64,000 nucleotides of DNA from Rebecca billardiae RCC1528 (Eukaryota > Haptophyta): NCBI GenBank assembly GCA_965240325.2, contig OZ251246.1:372001-436000 (forward strand). The letters are read 5' to 3'. Numbering within the stretch: the stretch's first letter is position 1; the number at the start of each line of letters is the position of its first letter. Below are positions 17,626-29,390 of the stretch, one piece after another. Below the pieces are notes generated by a model, which was given only the letters and a program-made list of their open reading frames with translations, had not been told where the DNA came from and made no database searches. The translations under genes were made by a program, and so were the position numbers.

Positions 17626-20610
17626 TGCGTCCGCCCGGCCCGCGCCGGCAGCGGTGCCTCCACCGGATCCACACCAGCGTGATTATGTATGCGGGCCCGG
17701 AGGGCCCGTGTACCAAACCCGCGAGCGCGAATCACGATGGCGGCGCATACTGGTCCAAGGAGTTTGTCCGGAAATCGGCTGGCCTCGTTAGTTACAACTT
17801 CGACTTCTACTAGAAAAATGTCTACTTTCAGATACACGATTCGAATTATTCTTATTGGGCGCAAACGAAAACGATTGCCGGATTTGGGGGGCGAACCGGA
17901 CTCAACCGGCCTACGGTGAACCGCCAACCGTGATTTAGGTGGGTCCCTGGCGATTTTCCAGCGGTCTTTTAAACATTTACCGGGTTTTCTGGCCTGATTT
18001 CTTTTCGCGCGGGGCGCGGCTCGGGAAAATCGCCGGACCGCCGGCCGAGGTCGATCTGAACGCTCCCGACGATGTCGGAGCGCCTCTCCAGCGCGACCGA
18101 GCCGCCGTGTGTCGGGTAGCCCACAGCCAACACCTATCGCGCGCTCCAGCGCTTTGCGCGTGCTCACGGATGGGATCCGTGGTCACACATCCCCCGCCTG
18201 GCACGTGCCCGCATGTTTGACTCTCGCCCGGCTAGACGCGTACAGACAACTTGAATCGATCGGCGGGTGTTCGACCCGTGCCTTCGAGCAGGGTCAGTTT
18301 TTGCCACATGCGGGTCAGGCGACGGGAGGCATGGGTCAGTGTCGTGCACGGGCATGCTCTTGACGCTCCCGCCATCTTGAGCAGCTCAACGCACCGTGAA
18401 GGTGACATTTGGGCTGTGCGCAAGCTGCTCGTGAGAACGCACGACAGCCAGCCCCGGGCTCTCGGGGAGCCATGTAAGCGATTGGCGACTTCCGAGAGGG
18501 CGTGTTTGGTGGGGGTTGGTACCAATCATCGACCAGCAGGCCTAGGATGGGTGCACTGAGGACTTGGGATGCTGAGAAGCCGCCGCGATGTGCGGCGAGC
18601 ACGCCGACTTGCCATCCGTGTGCACGATCCAGCGCCAGGAAGATCAGCAGGGCCTTTGACAGCGGCAGCAGGCGCTCAGCGATCCTTCCCTATGCCGAGT
18701 GTGGGCATAGCCTGTGGTGCTCGAGGGTGGTCGCAGGATATGGGTCCATTCTTGACAGAACGCGGTCGCGTTGACAGGCGCGGGTGCCACCCCACGCTGT
18801 TGCTTCTGCCATTGGGTGGTCCCACTCGTTCCGCTTGTGGTCTGCGAAGACTCGTACTCAGCAACTCTACGGCTAGGCGTAGTAGACCCCTCAGACGCAT
18901 GTCTGATGATCGCCCGGCACGTTCTCGTCGTCACGTTGGGTGTACTTGAGCGAGCGGAAGCCGCAACGTGATGGCTAGGCCAGCAGCTCAACCATCTGAC
19001 GTCTCGCCGGCCAACTGGCTGAGTGCTCTCAGCCTAGCAGCAGCGTCGGTGAACCTATCGTATTGCTGCCTGGCGAGAAGATGGTAGGAGGCATCGTCGG
19101 CGGCATGGGCTGCAGCTGCGGTAGTCATGGACTGGTGGCGGCCTCACGCGGGTGGGCATACGACGACCGGTGACACGCGGAGTACGAGCACGGAAGCCGC
19201 CGAACGCGGCAAGCTCCGGCGGTGGCGTTGGCTGATAGTCCAGCCTCGACGGCGGAGGGCTCCCGTGTGACGACGGTGGCATGCTCGGTGGCGGGCGATG
19301 GTGTGTGCCTCGGCACGCAGCCCGCCACAAACACTGCCACTCGCAGGCAGTCCGGTTGCGGCCCGGGTTGCCAATGCCTGTGTCCGCGTCGCTCGGCGCC
19401 TATTCGATGACCCAACAAACGTACCCACATATCGGAACGAATTTGAATATATAGTGAAGCGCATCCACGGTCAATATAAAGTGGGTACCATACATACTAT
19501 ATACGGGTAAGTGGCTATATATGAAGTGGGTAATATGCTCGATCTTGCTGTAGTTTGTTGGAGGTATCAGCGCACAGCATAGAGCCCCACTCTTTGCTTC
19601 ATAAAATGGTTCGGTCGGGTGTCAACGGTTGTCAATAAGTAATTCCGATCGCATGTCGCCATCTAGCCACCATAACCATGAAGTGACGCTTCGCAAAATC
19701 TCTATGTGACACTACTGGCGCGGCGCGCGCGCGCTCGGCCGCGCGACGGCACGCGGAGTAGGTTTTGAGGTCGAAACTTTTGCTCCGCCCCGATGGGACG
19801 CATTTATGGCGTCGATTCTGGGTGAGAGACAAAATCTAGGACGTCATCCTGAGTGCGCCAGAATATCGCCCCAGTGGGGAGGGACCCACCTACCGGGGTG
19901 ATTCGTGAACTCGGTGAAGTCGCCAGCCTTGAGATGGCACCGCAGACCGCATTACGCGATTAATTCGAAGAGGCACCTGGAAGAGAAGCAATAAAATGCA
20001 TAGCTCGCGGCGGCCCTCCCGCTCGGCAGCTCTTTGTTTGAGAGCTGTTCATGAGTCGTGTCGCGAACGCGTCTGGAGCTTATTGCTCGCACGGGCCGCC
20101 GAGGGCTCCGCCGTGAGGCGCGCCACCCGGGCTGCTGTCTGTGCCTGTGGCCACGATGCCCGTCGGGGGGAGGCGCGTCCGCGGCGCAGTGCATGAGGCC
20201 GTCGCGCGCTTCTTGCCTCGCGCCAAGCTCTGATTGCGTCTCTCGCCCGCCGAGCTCGCCGCTAGCCGGCCGATGTCGTCACGATCCGCGGCATCAAACC
20301 AATCACCGCACACAGACCGCCAAGCCCGAAGCCGCGCGGTGACACAGTAAGTACGTGCGGAGTGAGCACAGAGCAGGCGCCTGAGCGCGACACGCGCGAA
20401 AGATGGTGCGGTCACGCCCCTGCACGACTGGTCGACCGCTTACTTGCCCGCTCGGCGCGTCTCAAGAACCCCTCGTGCGCGCGTTTCACGCGGCGGAGTG
20501 CAACGAACGAACAATCACGGACCTGCGGTCGCGAACGACGAGGCACAGTGCTCGAGCTGCGCGATAACACAGCGCGTGTGCACACTGTGACTGAGTGAGC
20601 AGACGCCTGA
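17626..20610. other. Region without a supported gene
   Basis: Only shadow frames were seen. 19430-19570 is AT-rich with words shared with 15230-15310. No rRNA, tRNA or clear terminal repeats were found. Confidence 0.4.
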
Positions 20611-21955
20611 GGGTGAAAATCCCATTTTCTGGCCTGTCCGGGCGGAAAATCCGGCTGCTCAGATCTGACCGGACCGGGACCCGGACAGCACAGTAATCAG
20701 TATCTTAAGGGACCAGACACTTAATTACATCTTCGTTCTCTTCGGATTTGAGCATGGGGCGGCGCCCCATTTGCACAGTCAAAAGACCGCGGGTGTAAAA
20801 GCAACCGTTGTCGAGTTCGATGTAGCGGCTGGGCGAATTAGTGAATTAAAAAAACAATTCACGAGACACTTGCGCCCACGGCCGCGATGGCGTGCGCCGT
20901 CCACCCACGACGGAGTCGTGGACGGACATCGCTACACAGCCTACGCGACAGGCGTTGTCGTGATCGAGGTGCCCGTGCCCGTTGTCGATAGCCAAACGAT
21001 TGGCACGACGACCTGGCACCACATCCGCGTCAAAGCGTGGCGAGGCCGTGGTCCAGCGCGTGTGCGGCAAGCTGGCCGATGTGCGGACGGCGTCGCGTGG
21101 CGCAGGGGCTCCTGCCGATGCTACCTGGCGGCTGCTGCGGAGCCTGCTGCCGTGGTCGAGCCTGAGGCAGAGGGTGAGTCAACCGCGGAGCAGCTCAACG
21201 CTTCCGAGATCGAGCTGCGCGCGGTCGGACCAGATGACGGCCCGCGGCCTTCCAAGCGCACACGCAAGGACGCCTGAGCAGACGCGTTCAGTCCGAGCAA
21301 AGCCTGGTCGGCGTACGAGCGCGAGTCAGCTCAGACACGGCACGAGCGCACGCATGACGGCTCGTACGATGAGCTCGTCGGCTTGGTCACCGGGCTGCCG
21401 TCGCTCGTCGCTTCGCTTGTCACGTCACACTCAGCTGAGCAGAGACATCACTCCCGCCGTTCAGCTGATCGACGAGGACGAGGCGGCCAAGACGGCGGCG
21501 GCTCAAACGCCTGGAGGAGGAGCGCAGGAGGAGGAGGAGATCCCAACGCTGAGCCTGTGGGGCCGCGCCGAGGCCAGGCACCGCGGCCAGCGGCTGCAGT
21601 AGCGGGTGGCGGCCGGACAGCAGCTCGGTGGCACACGCTCAGGCTCATACGTCGATCCTCTTGCTCGAGAGTCGAGGCGGCGGGCAAGGTGCAGGCAGCA
21701 CGCGAGCTTGCTGAGCGCGCGCAGGCCGAGCCGCAGCTGAGCCCCGAGGGTGCTCGGGACGCCGCGTGCGCAAGCAGGCCGCCTCGCAGCAAATGGTGCT
21801 TCGCATAATAACTACGCTGATACATTACCCGGAAAAAATTTCGTCGCACTGCGTGCGCTTTCTTCTCTTTCTTATTTAATTCCATATTCGCGTATTAAAT
21901 GCCGCTTTTCCGCCTCCCCAGTGCAGAAGTGCGCCAGAAAATGGGAATTCCACCC
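20611..21955 (+). mobile_element. TIR transposon family with CCCATTTTCTGGC termini, copy 1
   Basis: Left end GGGTGAAAATCCCATTTTCT... (20611-20633) pairs with the right end at 21933-21955 at 21 of 23 positions, and weaker pairing continues inward (GGCGGAAAA...CCGGC). A 4-bp target duplication CTGA flanks it (20607-20610 and 21956-21959). A second copy lies inverted at 31716-34626. The element carries the remains of one protein-coding frame. Confidence 0.75.
20771..21603 (+). pseudogene. Degenerate transposon-encoded protein (copy 1)
   Basis: The frame QKTAGVKATVVEFDV ... STHDGVVDGHRYTAYATG ... TTTWHHIRVK is conserved in both copies of the element, which argues that it once encoded a protein. 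Here a one-base insertion after IRVK shifts the frame (near 21031); the conserved continuation (GEAVVQRVCGKLADVRTA ... LSLWGRAEARHRGQRLQ) is read in another frame to about 21603. The family is not recognised, and no DDE, zinc-finger or recombinase signature was seen. Confidence 0.45.
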
Positions 21956-22566
21956 CTGAGCGCTGCGACGTGCAGTGACGTGCACTCGATACGATGCGGC
22001 CACGCCCCTGCCAATCGCTCGACCGCCGCAACACGAAGGGTGCCGGCGCGGTTCCGGGAATGAGCCTCGGTCGACCGCTGCTTGGCTTTGCTTGCGGGAC
22101 CACTGATAGTTGCATTCATTGAGGCCGTTGCGCAGCTCGGTCGGCGCTTGGCGCGCGGTCGCACTCACTGCTCCGCGCGGACCAAACAAAGCCGACAGCC
22201 GACTATATGGTGGTTGGCACCACGCGGTCCAGCGCGCACGCAGCGCGCCGCCCGAGGCTGTCCCGTGTCCGTGCATGACCCGCGACCTGAACTCGGTCTG
22301 TGGGCCGGCTCCGAGTCCGAACGCGCGTCGGAATCCTGGTCGGCGAGGCATCCGGAACGCGGTGGTGCGGGTCGGACGCACTCGCCGCCCCGAGTCGTCA
22401 GACACATGCTGTAACTAGTATACTGCGGCAGTCCGCGCGCGAATCGCTATACCGTTGCACAGACAGATTGCGTCAGCACGGCCCACCACGAGTCGCTACC
22501 CCGGGCCCGCTCTCCCAATAGGCGACAGGCCGTGTTATAATTATTATAATTACAAGATGCTTCGTC
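21956..22566. other. Spacer between transposon and split gene
   Basis: No gene seen. An AT-rich patch at 22535-22560 precedes the coding-like segment. Confidence 0.35.
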
Positions 22567-22889
22567 AATGCAGATGGGGTTTCATCACCCGCCATTAGCC
22601 AGCGTTGGAGCGGAATTGTATGCCTGCCGCGGTGCCGCCGCACGCTTAAGGAGCACAGGCTTCTCTTCTGCAAGATCGACAAGGTCGCGAGCCAGAGCTT
22701 CCTGCAGCTCTTCTGTGCGGTCCGCACGCCGCACGACCCGGCGCTGCGCAAGCAGCTGTTCGTGCAGTACACCAACACGCTGCGCTACTTCGGGATGGGC
22801 GTGGAGGACGCCGCGGCGCGGCTGGTCGACCTGACGCGGAACGCTGCCGTGTTCTACAGAGAGCCCCTCGAGCGCTTCGCCTCGGCGTC
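22567..22889 (+). pseudogene. 5' part of an unrecognised gene interrupted by a transposon
   Basis: One frame reads SSPAISQRWSGIVCLPRC, HRLLFCKIDKVASQSFLQ, LFVQYTNTLRYFGMGVEDAA and on to REPLERFAS with typical protein composition. It stops being gene-like exactly at the left end of the transposon at 22890. No ATG is certain, so an upstream exon is likely. The frame continues at 27153 when the transposon and one copy of the 5-bp target are ignored. Family unknown. Confidence 0.6.
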
Positions 22890-23276
22890 TAGATGGAGTG
22901 CTATCTGGTACCCAAACGGGGTGCTCTTTAGTTCCCGGGCTCTTTTGCACCCCAAAACGTGCAATTGGTGACCCAGCGCAGAAGGCCACTCAAAATGGTG
23001 CACTTGAGGAACCCAAACCCTCTTTTGTAACTCACACCCCACGACGGAGCCTCGAATGGTTGGCAACAAACCAAAAGCGCTGGGTTCCTGGGCCACGCGT
23101 CGAATATCGACTACCCAACCGAACCTTCATTCATGAACCCACAGTTTCGCGATACCTTCGGGCGAACATTTCGGTCTACCCAGATACTGTCGTGCGCGCT
23201 GGTTCCCAGATTTGAAGATACACACAATGCCCTGCTCACCAGCAAGGGCCCTTGTGCCAAGGGTGGTTGCTCAGGG

Positions 23277-24317
23277 TCGCCGATCCAGCGGAGTCCGGCG
23301 CCGGAGCTTTTCCATGATGGCAGATTTTTGGAGCGGAGCGGCCGCGCGGGGCCGCCGCCACTGTGGCGGGCCGCTCGGGGCGTGCACGGCGTGGGCTCGT
23401 GCGGCCGCTGCTGCGCACGCCGGGCGATCTGGCGCGGTCTCGCGGCTTGTTGATGGCCTCGCGCGCCGCAGCGCGCCGCGTGCCTTGCCTGGCTTCGCCG
23501 TTCTCGCGCATCGGCTGCCGTGCACGCATGCTCCGCCAAACCGCAAGCTCGGCATACCTCTCAGCCGAGCGCGCACGTGCCTTGCGCGACGCGACGCGGG
23601 CATTGCCGCCGGGCGATGTACGCGTAGTGTGAGCGTGCGCCGTGAAGCCTCTGCACGGATCGAGAGCAATGAAATGATGCCGCGTGCGCGCGTGGACAGT
23701 CTGTGCGTTGAGCAGTGCTGAAAGCTTGACGACTGACTCTCTTGCCGGGGCGATTGTCACGCCGCATCGTCACGCAAGGCCTGCACGCGCGTCATAATGG
23801 CGTATGTCTTCATGGCTACAACGCTCGACTAGTCTTCACGAGTTGCAACGTCGCGATAGCCCTTCGTTCAAAGGAGGCCAGTGATGTCCATTGGTGGTTG
23901 GTGCCGTCAGCAGTTGTCGACAGCCGACCGAGACGTTGAAGACACTCTCGATCCGCGCCGAGGCTTCACGGCGCGCGTTCACACTACGCCTACATCGCCC
24001 GGCGGCAATGCCCGCGTCGCGTCGCGCAAGGCACGTGCACGCTCGGCTGAGAGGCACGCCGAGCTTGCGGTTTGGCGGCGCATGCGTGCATGGCGGCCGA
24101 GGCGCGAGACAGGTGAAGCTAGGCAAGGCGCGCGGGGCGCTGCGGCGCGCGAGGCCATCAACAAGCCGCGAGACCGCGCCAGATCGCTCGGCGTGCGCAG
24201 CAGCGGCCGCACGAGCCCACGCCGTGCACGCCCCGAGCGGCCCCGCGCGGCCGCTCCGCTCCAAAAATCTGCCATGGAAAAGCTCCGGCGCCGGACTCCG
24301 CTGGATCGGCGAGACCT
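23277..24317. repeat. Large foldback inside the 4.26-kb transposon
   Basis: 23277-23670 is the inverted copy of 23944-24317, with high identity and small indels (for example CCATGATGG against CCATGG), separated by a loop of about 270 bp. When read in mirror-image directions, the two arms give the same conceptual peptides. Confidence 0.75.
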
Positions 24318-24399
24318 GACCCGGGCGGCCCTTGCTGACAATGCTTCCGCTTGGCCCGGATGGCGCAATCCGATTTTTTTCGCGCGGCCGGGCGGCCGC

Positions 24400-26500
24400 G
24401 GTGTTGCGTAGCGCGTCACCGCAGGTGAGCGCGGCGCTCGGCGGTTCGGCCGCCTCGCCCTTCGTCACCAACCAGGGCCTCGACGCGCTCCGCCAGCTCG
24501 AGCTCGAGCCGCTGGTGCAGGGCATTGTGGCGTCCATTGGCATTGCTGCGCACGCGCGAGCGGCGCGCGCAGGCGCGGCGGCATGCGCGGCGGAGGCGGA
24601 GGCGGAGGCGGCGGGGGCGGCGGCTGAAAGGAGCGAGGGCGGTGGTGGCGGCGCGGACGAGGGAGGCGCGCCGGACGGCATGTCCGTCCTCACCTTCGCT
24701 GGCGGCGGCCGCCCGCGCGCCGCCGCCGCCGGTTCGGCCGCCGCCGCCGCGCCGCGCGCCAACGGCGTATCTACGCTGGCAGTGTGCTGCTGTGCTCGCT
24801 GTGGGCCATGTGGGCAGTGCCAGGTGATGCGGCCGGACGCGCCGACGCTGCGCGCGTACGAGGTGACGCAGCTGCTGCTCGAGGTGATCGCGCACTGCGC
24901 GCTCGACCCTGCCGAGTCCGACGCGTGCGCCACCCTCTCCGCAGGCTGCATCGCTAATCTGACCTACCGGTCAACAGGCCTCTGTCTGCGCTCGCACCGC
25001 GCGGCGGCGTGGCGCGCGGCCGATCGAGCGCGGGAGCCTGGGCGGCGGCGGGGCACGTGATGCCCGAGCGGCTGGCTGGCGCACTCGCCCAGCGCCGCCG
25101 CGCACACTGCCGCCGACCTCGCGCGCACGCCCTCCGTCACCTCCTCCGTCGGCGGCGGAGGGAGCGTCGCCTCGCCGCCCACGCTGCCGCCCAGCCAGGG
25201 TTTGTCATCCGCGAGCGCTCGCCCGCGCGGCGCGGCGGGGCGGGTCGGAGGCAGCGGCGTGAGAGTTCGGCGTCGAAGGGCGGCGCGGAGGGCGGTGGCG
25301 CGCCGCCGCCGCCGCCCGACGGGCTGCCGCCCTCGCCGCTCACCGCCGCGATCGCCGCCGACGACGGCGGCGACGGCGGCGGCTGGTCGCTCGAGGCGGC
25401 ACGCGCGGGCGGCGCAGCGCGCGCCGGCCCCGGGGCGCCGCCTGGGTGGTGAGACCGGCGCTGGGGGGCGGGGCGGGCGAAGGCTGTGGCGGAGGCGGTG
25501 GCGGTGGCGGAGGCGGACGCGGACGTCACGCAGTCCGGGCTGCACTGGCTCGTCCACCTCCTCTCCGCACTCGACCCGCCGCCATCGCCGACGACGCAGC
25601 AGCCGGCGACGGCGCGGCGGGCGCGGGCGCGTCCGACCGAGGCGGGCGCGCGCCGCGCGCACCGCGGCGGCGGCGCGGAGCGGCGGCAGCTGAGCGGCGC
25701 GCTGCTGCACACGCAGTGGCACTGCGCGTGCGCGCTTCAGAGGCTGCGCGAGCGCGCCACCGCCGACGCCGTCGCGCCGCCGCCGCCCCCGCAGCACCGT
25801 GCCGCCGTCGCAGAGGCCGCGCTGCAGTCGGTAGACGCGCGCGCCGCGCCGCGGCCGCGTGCGAGCGCCGCGCGCACGCGGCCGCCGCGGCCGCCCTACC
25901 GCCACCGTCGAGATTCAAGATCAGCGCGGGCGTGCGCCGCGGCTCGCGTAACGCGCCGCCGCCGCCGCCGCCGCTCCCCCTGCCCCCACCCGCCCTCCTG
26001 CCCGCCCCGTGCGCGCCTCGACGGCGCGCGCCTCCAAAATAGGCGCACCTCTGCACCGCGCCCTCGTGGCGGACGGCGGCGCACGCGGCCGTGGCCGTGT
26101 GGGCGCTGGCGCGCGACCCAACGTACGCGGGTGCGCTCGGCCGCGCGGGTGCGCTCGCGCGGCTATGGGGCTCGCTCGAGGGCGCGCTGTGCGCGCTCGC
26201 CGCACCGCAGCTGCCCGCGCCGCCGCAAGCCGCAAGCCGCAAGCAGTGCGCGCGCCGCGGCCGCAGCCGAGGCGGGCGGCGGCGGCGCGCGGCGCGGAGG
26301 CGCCGCCGCCGCCACCGCGCGCGGCGCAGCGGCTTCTCGCGCAGTGGGCGGGCGCGGCGCTGTGGCTGCTCTGCGCGCAGCGTGGCTGCGCACACAACGC
26401 GCGGGCGAGCTCGCGTGCACCCCCAGCGCCGCCGCCCTCCTCGTCGCCTTCGCCCGAGGAGACTCACCGCTGCCGGCGCGCGGCGGCGGCGGCGGCCCAC
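24400..26500 (+). pseudogene. Gene-like cargo, possibly armadillo-type fragments
   Basis: Discontinuous protein-like segments on the plus strand occur in different frames: FVTNQGLDALRQLELEPLVQ (near 24470), YEVTQLLLEVIAHCALDPAE then ATLSAGCIANLTY (24855-24970), QSGLHWLVHLLSALD (25530), AALWLLCAQRGCA (26353). The helical Leu/Ala pattern suggests ARM/HEAT-type repeats, but no diagnostic repeat is complete. The segments are separated by low-complexity GCC/GCG stretches that may be introns or decay. Around 26560-26756 a minus-strand frame from an ATG at 26756 contains an acidic run (KEDDDVEDEEDEPLVNLEES) that could be a second captured piece. No intact gene can be claimed. Confidence 0.35.
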
Positions 26501-27152
26501 CATCGCCAGTCCCCTCGTCGGCCCCTCCCTCCCCCTCCTCCTCCCCAAACTCGTCGTCGCTCGACTCCTCCAGGTTGACAAGGGGCTCATCCTCCTCGTC
26601 CTCGACGTCGTCGTCCTCCTTGGCATAGTGTCCACCGGCCGCGGCAGTACGATCAGGAAGGGGATGAGGGGGGCAATCCGCTCCAGCGCCGAGCATGCCG
26701 TTGGCGTTCGTCGAGTCGTGAAGGGCAGCCCCCTCGCCCGGGGCTGCACCCTCCATGCCCTACATCCGCTCGCGCTCGCGCCAACCGGTCCCGCCCGCGA
26801 CACGCTGTGGAGTGTGGGTTGTCCGTTGTCGTGGCTGGGTAGCTACAAAGTGAGTCGGTGTGGGTAGCTCAACTGCCTGGGGCATCTTGGCGCGTGAAGC
26901 TTGGGTTGCGCTCCTCCTTGGGGCCCTCAAACTAGTCTTCGGCTGGGCAACGCTTCGGCGTGGGAGCTGTGAATGACAGTATTGCAGGACATTCGTTGGA
27001 TGATTCCTCTGCTTGGGTGACCTTCTGACACCTTGTCTGGTCAATTATGTGGTTCGTTGTTGAGCAGGCTACCAGTTCGCACCTCGTTGGGCGCGAAAAC
27101 GCCCTGGAACTGGATTGCACCCCGTTTGGGTACCAGATAGCACTTCATCTAC

Positions 27153-28110
27153 GCGTCCAAGTGCACCGCGGGCCGTGACATGGACGGCGCGCGCCATTGC
27201 TCGGAGGCATTCGGCGTGTCGCGCCCCAGCTTCGACGAGGCGGCGGCAGCGCTCGGGCGAGGGCGCGTGCGCAACAGGCACTGGCTGCGGCAGTCTGAGC
27301 ACCGCGGCGGGCTCAACGCCACCCTCGGCGCGTACAAGGACGATCGAGCGCCTCGAGCCGACGCGCGCGCGCTTAGTCAGCCGTCGAGCGCATGCTGCGC
27401 GCGGTCGGGGTGGACGTGCGCCCGCTGGTGCCCGAGCTGGAGAAGCTGTTCCCCAACGAGCACGCGCGCGCGGCGGTGCTGCGGAGCGCCGAGCCGGGTG
27501 GCCACGCCCCGCGCATGCGGCCGGCGCCGCAGCCTGCGGAAGGGTGGCGGCGTGCGTCGGCGAAGCGGCGTGCGCGCGCCGCGCTCGAGGCCGAGCGCGC
27601 GCGCGCCAAGGAGATGGCGCTGCAGGCCTTCTCGACGATCTCGTACCACGGCACGGCGTTCGGCCCGCTGCGCACGCTGTACGACGGCGGCTCGTGGCCG
27701 GACGGCCGGCCGCTCACCGTCGGCGATTCGCCGCCACCGCACCGCACCGCTCCGCGCCGCACAGCACGCCTGGGCGGCGAGGGCTTGGTGGAGGAGGTGG
27801 ACCGTGGGGGCTCGCGCCGTCGCGCGAGGGCACCGCCGAGGGCGTCTCGCGCTCACGCGAGGCGTTCCACCGCTCGTGGGCCGCGGCGAGGAGCACGCGC
27901 TCGATCGCGCAGGCCAAGATGCACCGCGCGCGCATCAACACGCGCAAGTCGACGCGTCTGCCGGCCCTGGCAAGCTTTTCCCGGTCGCGTCCTAGACGCG
28001 CTGTGTTCGACCAGCCCCACCGGGACAAGGCCGCCAGGCCCCCGCAGTTTTATTCGTCGCGTTTCAACATACACCGAGGACACGCGGCTCCCGGCCGCGC
28101 TGCTTATTGA
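27153..28110 (+). pseudogene. 3' part of the transposon-split gene
   Basis: Begins in the target duplication and continues the host frame (KCTAGRDMDGARHCSEAFG, RNRHWLRQSEHRGGL). Further protein-like pieces follow in other frames: VERMLRAVGVDVRPLVPELE with FPNEHARAAVLRSAEPGG (27375-27500), EMALQAFSTISYHGTAFGP (27610) and SREAFHRSWAAARSTRSIAQ (27850-27960). The frame changes imply one or two introns; CAG before 27375 is a plausible acceptor. The product is not recognised. Confidence 0.5.
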
Positions 28111-28444
28111 GCCGCCGTTAGCTGACGGCTGACTCCGTAGTGTATGACGACGATATAGTAGTAGCAGACGACGACGACGAAGTCTTATAGTTATATGATT
28201 CGATACGACCGAGTACCGGACCAGAATATTGCGCGCGGAATAATATAATTAATATATTATCAACGTTCACGTAGCGCGCGGGTCAGCTCAGTCGTAGAGC
28301 TCCGCCACCGCAGGACCGCCCTGGGACTCCAGACAGAGTCGCACTCGCTCCGAATAGCTACTGAGTCACTCACTAGTCATACAGTAAGTCAGGAGCCTAC
28401 TAGACTTAGGTAGCCGACGCCACGCCGCGGCCTCGCGGGCCAAT
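28111..28444. other. Intergenic between convergent genes
   Basis: AT-rich part at 28180-28275 with no gene. Probably the 3' UTRs of the split gene (+) and the J-protein gene (-). Confidence 0.4.
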
Positions 28445-29390
28445 CTAGCCAATCGGGCTGACACGCTGACCCCGGGGTGCGTTCGGTCGCAGGTCCGGTT
28501 CAGCTCGGACGTGCCGCTCGATTGCATCGTTGATCATCTTTGTGACCTGCCAAGATGTGAGCGGTGGTCGTGCACACGCAGGGTGTGCGCGCACAGTCAC
28601 TCAAGCGGGCGTGGTACGTGACGCAGCAGGGACGAGTGAGCGCGCGATCAAATATTGTACGCCCCACAAGTGGTGAAGGGCACGCACGCAGCCGCACCTC
28701 ATTCGCCATGTCCTTCAGCACGTGGTGCTTGTCGGGGTGCCACTGCAGCCGGAGCGCGTTGAGCTTCTTCCGACGCTCAGACTCCGGCAGCGTCGCGGCC
28801 TCCCGCACCGCTTTCTCGATGGCCTCCCGCGTGTGCTCCAGGCCGAAGGAGTCTTGCTCGTGACTGCGCTCCGGGGGGCGCTGAGCGGCCTCGGCGCCGC
28901 GGGTGGCCCATTCGGCGAGGAGGAGCTCCTCCAGTTGCGCCACCTTGTGCCGCAGCAGCTTCACGTAGTCGAGCGAATCGGCCAGCATCGCCTGCGCAGC
29001 CTCTTTTTCGAGAGCATCTGAAAGTACTGCGTCGCGCTCGGCGAGCGCGCGGTTGGCAACTTGCTCGGCGAGGTCGACCGCCTGCTGCTGCTCGGCGATC
29101 GTTCGAACCAGCCGAGAACGCTCGTGTTGAAGCTCGTCGAGCTCGGCCAGGAGCATCCCCACGGTGCTGGACTCGAGTCGTGCATGCGAGACGGCACGGG
29201 GCGCGGCATCCATGCTTGCAGGAAAGTCGTCGTAGACGTCGTCAGGCAGCCGGGGGTGCCCCACCGGCACCGATGAGAAGCGTCGCAGCGGTCTCCGCGC
29301 CGGCCCACGCGAGGCGTGGTAGTCATCGTCGGCCGTGGAGCCAGCCGCGCCGAGCGCCAGATCGCTCGGGAGGAAGCGCTCGAAGTCCAT
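28445..29390 (-). CDS. J-domain-like (DnaJ-type) protein with coiled coil, two exons
   Basis: Exons complement 29390..28698 and 28546..28445, with a 151-bp intron (donor GTGCGG, acceptor CAG). Splicing gives 264 residues, ending QRVSPIG, and keeps the frame. Residues about 80-160 are a heptad-rich coiled coil (LAELDELQHERSRLV onward). The C-terminal part is J-domain-like: EAIEKAVREAATLPESERR helix, LNALRLQWHPDKHHVLKD with the HPD tripeptide (H218-P219-D220), then the exon-2 helix ANEVTKMINDAIERH. By family, HPD stimulates Hsp70 ATPase. The usual helix I/II length is short here, so it resembles the divergent C-terminal J-like modules of some cytoskeletal or trafficking proteins. The start at 29390 is the first ATG. 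It diverges from the ARF-like gene. Confidence 0.75.

Larger units (their letters stand above)
22890..27152. mobile_element. 4.26-kb TIR transposon carrying gene-like cargo
   Basis: Left end TAGATGGAGTGCTATCTGG plus TACCCAAACGGGGTGC matches the reverse complement of the right end (27120-27152) over more than 30 bp, with weaker similarity for another 30. The target duplication is GCGTC (22885-22889 and 27153-27157). It splits a host coding frame. Inside are a roughly 390-bp foldback (23277-24317) and about 2 kb of very GC-rich gene-like sequence. No transposase was recognised, so it is probably mobilised in trans. The layout resembles gene-capturing Pack-type elements. Confidence 0.75.
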
